Positions 7,496 to 13,584 of a stretch of DNA of 21,837 nucleotides are shown piece by piece. Under the pieces are notes generated by a model. That model was not told the DNA's origin and searched no databases. It was given only the letters and a program-made list of their open reading frames with translations. The translations under genes were made by a program, and so were the position numbers. Numbering within the stretch: the first letter of the stretch is position 1; the number at the start of each line of letters is the position of its first letter. Origin of the DNA: Chloroflexota bacterium (lineage in GTDB: Bacteria; Chloroflexota; UBA4733); contig JANWJO010000029.1 of the NCBI GenBank assembly GCA_025449435.1, positions 1 to 21,837 on the forward strand. Reading direction: 5' to 3'.

Positions 7496-8806
7496 ATGAA
7501 CGTGACCGTGTGGCGAGGTGAACGGACTGCTCGCATCCTCATTGAAGGTACAGAAACTGGTGAGCAGCTCGACGCCTACTATGAACACGGCGGGTTTGCG
7601 AGCCGTTCCTGGTCGATGTCCCCAGAGTCGCTGTTACAAGAACTCGAACTGAGCGGCCTGCGCGGCCGGGGTGGCTCGGCCTTCCCAACCGCGATTAAGT
7701 GGCGCTCAGTCGCGGCACGCCCCGGCAACCATGTCGTGCTCGTCAACGGCGCGGAGACCGAGCCCGCCAGCCAGAAAGATCGGGCGCTTATGCTCAAGCG
7801 CCCGTTCCTCGTTCTGGAAGGTGCGTTGCTGGCGGCGCGGGCAATCGGTGCACGCGAAGTGGTGTGGTACGCGTCGCAAGACGTGCTCTCCAGCGTGCGT
7901 GCCGCCATCGCCGTGGCACAACAGCAGGTGCCAAGCAACGTGTTGGGTGGCGTCCGCTGGGTTGTTGTTCCGGCAGCGAACGCCTATGTAGCAGGGGAAG
8001 AAACCGCGGCTATCCAAGCAGTGAATGGGAAAGTCGCTAAACCATCGGTAAAGCCACCATTGCCATTCGAACGGGGCGTGCATGGCTTGCCGACGCTGAT
8101 ACAAAATGTAGAAACGCTGGCCCATGTGCCATTCATTATGCGAGCTGGCGCCACCGCGTTCCGCGCTGCCGGCCTGGAGTCATCACCTGGCACCATGTTG
8201 GTGACGCTCAGTGGCGAGGTGCGGCGACCCGGCGTGTATGAAGCGCCCACGGGCGCTCGCTTGAACGACATCATTGAAGAGTTCGGCGGTGGTGTGCGCG
8301 ATGGCTCGCCGTTGCAAGCGGTGTTACCCGGCGGATACTTTTCCGGCTGGTTGAGCGGAGCGGCCGTTGCTGGCGGCGTTACCCTGGACCGTCAAACGTT
8401 ACAGCAACACGGCGCTGCTATTGGCTCGGGCGCCATCGCGGTCGTGTCGGGCGCCACGTGCGGGCTTGCCCAGGCGGTCGCGGTGCTGAAGTTTTTTGCC
8501 CGGGAGTCTGCCCGTCAATGTGGGCCCTGTACGTTCGGCACACAAGCGATGGCCGATGCGCTGCAGCGAGTTGCCTCCGGCACGCCTAACGAGACGGACC
8601 TACCAAAATTGCGCCAATGGTCGGAAGTGATGCTGCCGCGACGTGGCGCATGCGGGCATCTCGATGGTGCATCCATGGCGGCACGCACCGCTCTCCACGT
8701 TTTCGACAAGGAGATCCGGCAACACGCTCGTTTTGGGCGGTGCGGTCGCGCAGCACGCGTCGTCCTGGAAGGATTGGGGAGCGCCGGTGACCACCGCGCC
8801 GCATAG
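7496..8806 (+). CDS. NuoF-like NADH dehydrogenase (flavin/Fe-S) subunit
   Basis: The 436 residues match the 51-kDa subunit of complex I, which takes hydride from NADH onto FMN in the cytoplasm. The Gly-rich flavin/NADH segment LRGRGGSAFPTAIKW (55-69), NGAETEP (84-90) with KDRA, AGEETAAI (166-173), FERGVHGLPTLIQNVETLAH (191-210), an SLBB region (about 232-290) and the Fe-S segment are all present. The [4Fe-4S] motif is altered: QCGPCTFG (341-348) has C342 and C345 but Gly at the third Cys position, and C386 is the fourth. It is not part of a complex I locus; the next genes encode ferredoxin, ApbE and a ferric-reductase-like cytochrome, so it probably feeds NAD(P)H electrons to them. ATG at 7496 has CGGAG close upstream. 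Family is firm; loss of the normal cluster is read from one position. Confidence 0.9.
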   Translation: MNVTVWRGERTARILIEGTETGEQLDAYYEHGGFASRSWSMSPESLLQELELSGLRGRGGSAFPTAIKWRSVAARPGNHVVLVNGAETEPASQKDRALMLKRPFLVLEGALLAARAIGAREVVWYASQDVLSSVRAAIAVAQQQVPSNVLGGVRWVVVPAANAYVAGEETAAIQAVNGKVAKPSVKPPLPFERGVHGLPTLIQNVETLAHVPFIMRAGATAFRAAGLESSPGTMLVTLSGEVRRPGVYEAPTGARLNDIIEEFGGGVRDGSPLQAVLPGGYFSGWLSGAAVAGGVTLDRQTLQQHGAAIGSGAIAVVSGATCGLAQAVAVLKFFARESARQCGPCTFGTQAMADALQRVASGTPNETDLPKLRQWSEVMLPRRGACGHLDGASMAARTALHVFDKEIRQHARFGRCGRAARVVLEGLGSAGDHRAA

Positions 8807-8828
8807 GCAAGAAGGGCGACCTCGATTG

Positions 8829-9104
8829 ATGCTGCGCGTCAATCCCATCAAATGCACGGCCTTCGGCTTCTGTGCTGAACACGCGCCCGAGTTGTTTTCT
8901 CTGGACGATTGGGGCTATGCCTGGCTACACAGCCGGGACGTACCCACCGCATTGGAGAGCCTCGCGCACGAGGTGTGTCGCTTGTGCCCCACCGGGGCGT
9001 TGACCGTCGCGGCAGCACCCCTCGAGCAGCAACACACGAGCGTACCTACACCGCAACTCGGCGTTGCGGCGAGCCAACCCACACTCCCAAAGTCAGTGAG
9101 GTAA
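8829..9104 (+). CDS. Single-cluster ferredoxin
   Basis: This small (91-residue) ferredoxin carries C9, C15, C50 and C53 in the pattern C-x5-C ... C-x2-C-P. The C-x5-C spacing is that of actinobacterial 3Fe-4S ferredoxins, where the middle Cys of the usual C-x2-C-x2-C is missing; the additional C50 could allow another ligation. The sequence around FGFCAEHAPELFSLDDWGYA is typical of ferredoxins found next to NuoF-like and ferric-reductase-like proteins. It should carry one electron between the NuoF-like protein and the membrane cytochrome. The ATG at 8829 begins at homology, with AGAAGGG 12 bases upstream. A GTG at 8787 in the same frame has GGGGAG five bases upstream and would overlap the previous gene by 20 bases, so either start is possible. 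The C-terminal 30 residues are low complexity. Confidence 0.85.
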   Translation: MLRVNPIKCTAFGFCAEHAPELFSLDDWGYAWLHSRDVPTALESLAHEVCRLCPTGALTVAAAPLEQQHTSVPTPQLGVAASQPTLPKSVR

Positions 9105-9108
9105 TCGT

Positions 9109-9465
9109 ATGAGTTTGGCACATCCACATCCAGCCGATCACGCCATGTCCGTTCCGGTCGGTTACCGATCGAGCGGCGACGCCGCGCGAGACCGCCTGCG
9201 GACTCAACGCAAGGCCTTCCGCTGGTTCACCGGTTTTGCGGCACTCATCGTCTTCGTGCTCACCGCACTGTTGAGCCAGCGGTTCACCACTACGGGAGCC
9301 GCTTCGTTTCAGTTTGGTCCAGCCAGCGCCACCACGAACAATGTCACTGGAACTCCAGATCAATCGCTGTTTTCTGCAGATTCAAACAATAGCAGCTTTT
9401 TTCGGGGCGGTGCCTCACTGGGCTCGTCGAGCGGCAGCTCCATTGGCCGATCTCGGAGTTCGTAG
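9109..9465 (+). CDS. Small one-TM protein with Ser/Thr-rich outer tail
   Basis: I do not recognise this 118-residue protein. It has a hydrophilic, Arg-rich N-terminus, one membrane segment (about 38-56, FRWFTGFAALIVFVLTALL) and a 62-residue tail in which more than a third of residues are Ser or Thr, ending in a Gly/Ser run. The positive N-terminal flank predicts the tail outside. It follows the ferredoxin by four bases and precedes ApbE by 33, so it is almost surely part of the electron-transfer operon. Its place matches where an FMN-binding acceptor protein often stands in such loci, but no complete ApbE target motif (Asp-x-x-Ser/Thr-Gly-Ala-Thr/Ser) is present; TTGAAS (61-66) is only partly similar. 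The ATG at 9109 has GAGG six bases upstream. Confidence 0.75.
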   Translation: MSLAHPHPADHAMSVPVGYRSSGDAARDRLRTQRKAFRWFTGFAALIVFVLTALLSQRFTTTGAASFQFGPASATTNNVTGTPDQSLFSADSNNSSFFRGGASLGSSSGSSIGRSRSS

Positions 9466-9498
9466 TCGCCCTAGCGCGGCGGGGTAGAGGGATACGAC

Positions 9499-10500
9499 GT
9501 GACACAGGTGGTGACCGGCCGGAAGTCCGTGCAGCCCCAAGCGAACCTGCGCGGTGGTCACGAGTCCGTCGTGCGGGCTAGTTTCCAGGCATTAGGTACT
9601 GACGTGTCTGTAGCCGTGATCCGGCCCGCAGACCTTGCCGAATCTCTCGGGCACGTCCAGGCAGTCATGGACCGTGTGGACAGGTCGCTCAGCCGGTTTC
9701 GCCGGGATAGCGAGTTATGCGTGTTGGAGACGCGCACCGGCGCACCCTGTGCTGTATCACCGCTGTTCTGGGAAGCATGCATGCTTGCTGGAAGTGCATT
9801 TGAAGCCACCCACGGCTGGTTCGACGTCACCGTGCGCGATGCTGTTGAGGCCGCAGGATACGACCGCAGCATCGAACTGATCGAGCGGGACGGTCCGGGG
9901 CCAGATCGGGACGTTGCGCTGGGCAGCCGCTGGAGCAGCATCCAATTTGACTCCGCAGCGCACACCATCTTGCTACCCCCTGGCGTTGGCCTGGACTTTG
10001 GCGGCATAGGCAAAGGTCTTGCCGTCGACCTCGCTATCCGCACGATGCCTAAATCGGTGGCGGGGGTGTGCGTGAACGCCGGTGGCGATATCGCCGTAAC
10101 CGGCCGGCCACCGGACGGGGGTTGGGCCATTGGTATCGCCGCCGATACTGTAGCTGACGAACACGCTCAGGTTGCCCTTCACGCTGGTGCGCTGGCAACG
10201 TCCGGGCTCGGGAGGCGCCAATGGGCGCGTAACGGCCAGCTACTGCATCATCTGATCAACCCGCACAGCCGGAGGCCAGGTGTGAGCTCGTGGCGCTCCG
10301 TAACCGTGGCGGCTGCCACGTGCACGGCCGCTGAAGTGGCAGCAAAAGTGGCGTGGCTCATGGGCGATGAAGGCCCGGCGTGGATCGAGCAACTCGGCTT
10401 GACCGGGTGCTTCTTAGGTATGGATGGCTCGGTCCAGTATCTCCAAGGCTGGCCGGCGCCGTCGACCATTACCAGCGCTGATCGGTCGGGGCACCAATGA
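9499..10500 (+). CDS. apbE: FAD:protein FMN transferase (ApbE family)
   Basis: ApbE enzymes move FMN from FAD onto a Ser/Thr of a target protein, using Mg2+. The 333-residue length fits. The domain begins near FQALGTDVSV (31-40) and shows DFGGIGKGLAVD (about 168-179), NAGGDIAVTG (192-201), HHLINPHSRRPG (250-261) and a terminal TAAEVAAKVAWLMG segment where the common A-D-A-x-x-T pattern is replaced by A-A-E-x-x-x-K. No signal peptide or lipobox is visible, so it probably works in the cytoplasm, unlike the lipoprotein ApbE of proteobacteria. The GTG at 9499 has AGAGGG seven bases upstream. It overlaps the next gene by four bases (ATGA), indicating translational coupling with the membrane cytochrome. 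The target is unknown; no FMN-binding domain protein is visible in the window. Confidence 0.9.
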   Translation: MTQVVTGRKSVQPQANLRGGHESVVRASFQALGTDVSVAVIRPADLAESLGHVQAVMDRVDRSLSRFRRDSELCVLETRTGAPCAVSPLFWEACMLAGSAFEATHGWFDVTVRDAVEAAGYDRSIELIERDGPGPDRDVALGSRWSSIQFDSAAHTILLPPGVGLDFGGIGKGLAVDLAIRTMPKSVAGVCVNAGGDIAVTGRPPDGGWAIGIAADTVADEHAQVALHAGALATSGLGRRQWARNGQLLHHLINPHSRRPGVSSWRSVTVAAATCTAAEVAAKVAWLMGDEGPAWIEQLGLTGCFLGMDGSVQYLQGWPAPSTITSADRSGHQ

Positions 10501-11549
10501 ATTCGACCGATGTGATGACCATCACATGGCTTGCTGCACGTGCAAGCGGCTGGGTCGCCTACGTGCTGCTTACTGCTTCGGTCGTGATGGGGCTCGCCCT
10601 GAGCCGGCGGTGGTTCCACGCTCGCTGCAGCCGCATGTGGGTACACGATGCGCACGTCTGGGTCACCGTCCTTTTTTACGTGTTTCTGGCCATCCACTTG
10701 GTGACCGATCTGCTTGATCCGTTCACCAAATTTACACTTGCCGACATGCTCGTTCCCTTTGTAAGCGACTACCGGTCACTGTGGCTGTCCTTGGGCATCG
10801 TGGCAGGTGAGCTTGCGTTCGCGGTAGGCCTTACGTTCTTCCTTCGTCGCTGGATGAACTACGATGTTTGGCACGGGCTGCATATGTTTACCTATGCAGT
10901 GTTCCTGCTGTCTCTCCTGCATGGCCTTGGTACGGGTTCGGATACCGCGACTACCTGGGGAGCGGCCATCTATGGTTCCAGTGCCATACTCGTCCTGTTC
11001 CTTACGTTGTGGCGGCTGAGTGAGGAGCGTGCGTGGAGATTGCCCGCACTGGCGATGATGAGTGTCTGTACCCTGGCGATCACGTTGTGGGCAGTGAACG
11101 GGCCGTTGGGTCCGCAATGGGCCGTGGCGGCCGGCACACCGCAGACGCTCCTCACCGCGGCACGGCAAAACAGCCTCCACCCAACCATCACACCCACACC
11201 AGTTACCGTGCCAAACAACTTGCGCCTCAATGTATCGGGGCAGGTTCAGGTTGGCAGCAACGGCCGGAGTCAAGCCTATTTGATGAAGGGTAGTGGCACC
11301 GGAACGGAGCCGGTTGACGTGGCGATAGAAGTGACCCAATCTGGACGCGGTCTCACCGGCCAGATCGAGTTGCGTTCGACGGCGACCCATACGCCACTGT
11401 GTTCGGGGCCAATGATGAGCAGCAGTGACGCGGCCATTACTTTCAACTGTTCCGGTTACGGGCAAAGTACGCAGTTGGCGATGACGTTTGCGCAGTTGGA
11501 TGAAAACGGATTCTCGGGGACTTTGACTGCCGTGACTTCGCAACAGTGA
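10497..11549 (+). CDS. Ferric-reductase-like membrane cytochrome with C-terminal outer domain
   Basis: The N-terminal half of this 350-residue protein is a ferric-reductase-type heme-b membrane domain that passes electrons across the membrane. Bis-His ligands are probably H53/H67 on one helix (13 residues between) and H129/H142 on another (12 between), the usual paired arrangement, followed by HGLGTGSD (142-149), which is typical. About six to seven membrane segments cover residues 10-200. From about 205 to 350 there is a Ser/Thr-rich beta-type domain with no FAD/NAD-binding motif, so the protein cannot reduce itself from NADPH as eukaryotic ferric reductases do; the NuoF-like protein and ferredoxin likely supply electrons. 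The outer domain has two Cys (CSGP and FNCSG) and is not recognised. It is translationally coupled to apbE and followed by a two-component system 55 bases on. Confidence 0.85.
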   Translation: MNSTDVMTITWLAARASGWVAYVLLTASVVMGLALSRRWFHARCSRMWVHDAHVWVTVLFYVFLAIHLVTDLLDPFTKFTLADMLVPFVSDYRSLWLSLGIVAGELAFAVGLTFFLRRWMNYDVWHGLHMFTYAVFLLSLLHGLGTGSDTATTWGAAIYGSSAILVLFLTLWRLSEERAWRLPALAMMSVCTLAITLWAVNGPLGPQWAVAAGTPQTLLTAARQNSLHPTITPTPVTVPNNLRLNVSGQVQVGSNGRSQAYLMKGSGTGTEPVDVAIEVTQSGRGLTGQIELRSTATHTPLCSGPMMSSSDAAITFNCSGYGQSTQLAMTFAQLDENGFSGTLTAVTSQQ

Positions 11550-11591
11550 ACAGGCGTAGGAGGCCGTTCGGGCGCGTCGAATACCTTGAGC

Positions 11592-11607
11592 GGAGGAAAC
11601 TGCTCTG
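11592..11607 (+). promoter_or_regulatory. Ribosome-binding site deciding a CTG start
   Basis: GGAGG at 11592-11596 is eight bases upstream of CTG at 11605-11607. An in-frame TGA at 11587-11589 blocks any longer start, and no ATG, GTG or TTG lies between that stop and the conserved first beta strand of the response regulator. Confidence 0.75.
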
Positions 11608-12276
11608 AAAGCCCTCGCCATTGAGGATGACCGCCGGATTGCCTACCTGATTGAGCAGGCGCTACTCGATGCTGGCTACAACGTGACCATCGCCAGCGAC
11701 GGCATCGAAGGCTACAGACTCGCCGAGCAGGAAGCCTTTGACGTCATCGTGCTCGACGTGATGTTGCCAGGGATGCACGGCTTTGAGGTCTGCCGCCGCC
11801 TCCGGCAGCATCGCCGCCGCACGCCAATACTCATGCTCACCGCGCGCGACGCCGTGGCCGACCGGGTGCAAGGCCTGGACGCTGGCGCCGACGACTATTT
11901 GGTCAAGCCGTTCGCGTTGGACGAACTGCTCGCTCGCTTGCGCGCTTTGGTGCGCCGGACTGAGGGCGATGATCAAGGGGAAGTGTTGCGCCTAGCAGAC
12001 GTCGCGCTCGACACGCGTAGCCACGAGGCCAAACGCAACGGCAAACTGTTACCGCTGACCGTCAAGGAGTTTCAATTACTGGAGTACCTCTTGCGCCACC
12101 CAGGGCGCGTCCTCACGCGCGAACAAATAACAGACCAGGTGTGGGGGTACGATGCCGACATCTCGTCCAATGTGCTGGAGACCTACGTACACTATTTGCG
12201 CGACAAAGTGGACCGTGGGTTTGGACGGCCGCTGATTCGCACGGTTCGTGGCATCGGCTACATGATGGCGGAGTAG
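11605..12276 (+). CDS. OmpR/PhoB-type response regulator (CTG start)
   Basis: With a CTG start this is a 223-residue protein of normal OmpR length. The receiver domain begins at residue 2 (KALAIEDD), with acidic pocket D8-D9, phospho-acceptor D51 (VIVLDVMLPG), T79 (MLTARD) and K101 (LVKPF). The winged-helix DNA-binding domain covers about 125-222, ending with TVRGIGYMM. Starting at the next in-frame ATG (11683) would remove the first beta strand and the acidic pocket, so the CTG start, with GGAGG at good spacing, is strongly favoured. It follows the membrane cytochrome by 55 bases without an obvious terminator and precedes its histidine kinase by six bases. The arrangement suggests it controls, or is induced with, the electron-transfer operon. 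Confidence 0.9.
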   Translation: MKALAIEDDRRIAYLIEQALLDAGYNVTIASDGIEGYRLAEQEAFDVIVLDVMLPGMHGFEVCRRLRQHRRRTPILMLTARDAVADRVQGLDAGADDYLVKPFALDELLARLRALVRRTEGDDQGEVLRLADVALDTRSHEAKRNGKLLPLTVKEFQLLEYLLRHPGRVLTREQITDQVWGYDADISSNVLETYVHYLRDKVDRGFGRPLIRTVRGIGYMMAE

Positions 12277-12282
12277 CTGGAC

Positions 12283-13584
12283 GTGTTCACGCAAACGCGC
12301 CGCCGCCTGGTCATCATCAACGCGACGGTCCTGTTCGCAATCGTGCTCACTGCTGGGACCGCCATATACCTGAGCATGCGGCACAGCTTGACCGACATGG
12401 TCGACGGACAGCTCGTGCAGCTCATCACACGCGACGAGCGGGAGCGCGAGTTTGCAGCCAGCCGCGATGCCTTGCCACAAGGGTATCAAGGCGGCATTTT
12501 CCACCTGGTGCTGTCCGCTGATGGACACATATTGGACAATCCCCAGCAGGTGAGCCTTGCTGGGCTTCCTCCGGTGCCTCCGTTTTCAAGCCTGCCTGCA
12601 TTCGCCACCGTAACCATCGGGAGCGAACCGGCACGCGTGTACTACACCCAAGGTGCAGCAGACAGCAATGGACCCGTGGTGTTCGCGGTCGGTGAGAGCT
12701 TCTCCCAGCAGGAACGTGCGCTGCAACGCCTACTGATCATCCTCGTGGCTGGCGGCATCGCCGGCCTCTTGGTCTCCATACTGGCAGCGTGGTTTCTAGC
12801 CGCCCGCGCCCTGGTACCCATACAGATCGCCTTCGACCAGCAGCGCACCTTCGTCGCCGATGCGTCCCACGAGTTGCGCACGCCGCTGACGGTGGTGCGG
12901 GCCGCGGCCGACCTGCTGTACCAGCGGCGCGACCGTCCATTCAGCGACAACGCGCGGTTGCTCGATGACATCCGTCACGAGATCAGCCGGCTCGAACGCC
13001 TGGCTACTGAACTCTTGACCCTTGCCAGGTCTGACCTCGAGCAAATGAGCCTGACAGTGGGCGTGGTGGATCTGGCCGACCTTGGGCAGGATATTGCCCG
13101 CTTGGTAGGGCCGCTGGCCAGCGAGCACGGCCTCGAGCTTGTGTGTGAGACGCCGCCCAGTGGACCATTTGTGGAAGGTGATGTGCACCGCCTCCAACAA
13201 GCCATCCTTGCGCTCATCGACAATGCCATCAAGCACACGCCCGCCGGCGGCAAGGTCACGCTGCGGGTGCAGCCTCACCCGGGATATGCGACGCTGCAAG
13301 TCGAGGACACCGGAGAAGGCATTCCGCCCGAACACCTGGATCGGGTGTTCGATCGCTTCTATCGGGTTGATGCCGCGCGGGTGCGCACCGAAGGTGGAAC
13401 CGGTTTGGGCCTAGCTATCGCGCACTCGCTGGTGCGTGCGCATCATGGCGAACTCGTGCTCACGAGCAAAGAGGCGGCTGGCACCACTGCAACCATCCGG
13501 CTCTCCACAGTGGCCAACGAACGGTCCACGGGTAACCGGGTGACGCACATTGCCGCGCGGGTGGTGCAGTGGGCGCGCCGCTAG
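12283..13584 (+). CDS. Membrane sensor histidine kinase
   Basis: This 433-residue kinase has TM1 (about 10-30), an outer sensing region (31-147) with no recognised fold, and TM2 (about 149-175). The HAMP linker is essentially absent: TM2 runs within about 15 residues into the dimerisation segment QQRTFVADASHELRTPL, with phospho-acceptor H196. The ATPase domain has the N box LALIDNAIKHTP, G1 DTGEGIP, F box FDRFYR and G2 GGTGLGLAI. Start is GTG at 12283, with GGCGGAG about nine bases upstream. It should phosphorylate the response regulator encoded just upstream. It is the last gene of the redox operon, and its stop overlaps the stop of the convergent PAS gene. The signal is unknown; membrane or extracellular redox state is a reasonable guess from context. 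Confidence 0.92.
   Translation: MFTQTRRRLVIINATVLFAIVLTAGTAIYLSMRHSLTDMVDGQLVQLITRDEREREFAASRDALPQGYQGGIFHLVLSADGHILDNPQQVSLAGLPPVPPFSSLPAFATVTIGSEPARVYYTQGAADSNGPVVFAVGESFSQQERALQRLLIILVAGGIAGLLVSILAAWFLAARALVPIQIAFDQQRTFVADASHELRTPLTVVRAAADLLYQRRDRPFSDNARLLDDIRHEISRLERLATELLTLARSDLEQMSLTVGVVDLADLGQDIARLVGPLASEHGLELVCETPPSGPFVEGDVHRLQQAILALIDNAIKHTPAGGKVTLRVQPHPGYATLQVEDTGEGIPPEHLDRVFDRFYRVDAARVRTEGGTGLGLAIAHSLVRAHHGELVLTSKEAAGTTATIRLSTVANERSTGNRVTHIAARVVQWARR

Noticed and set aside
9285..9310. TTGAAS in the small TM protein as an ApbE flavinylation site
   Set aside because: The conserved Asp and the final Thr/Ser of the S/T-G-A-T/S core are not in place, so I kept it only as a question and not as a called site.
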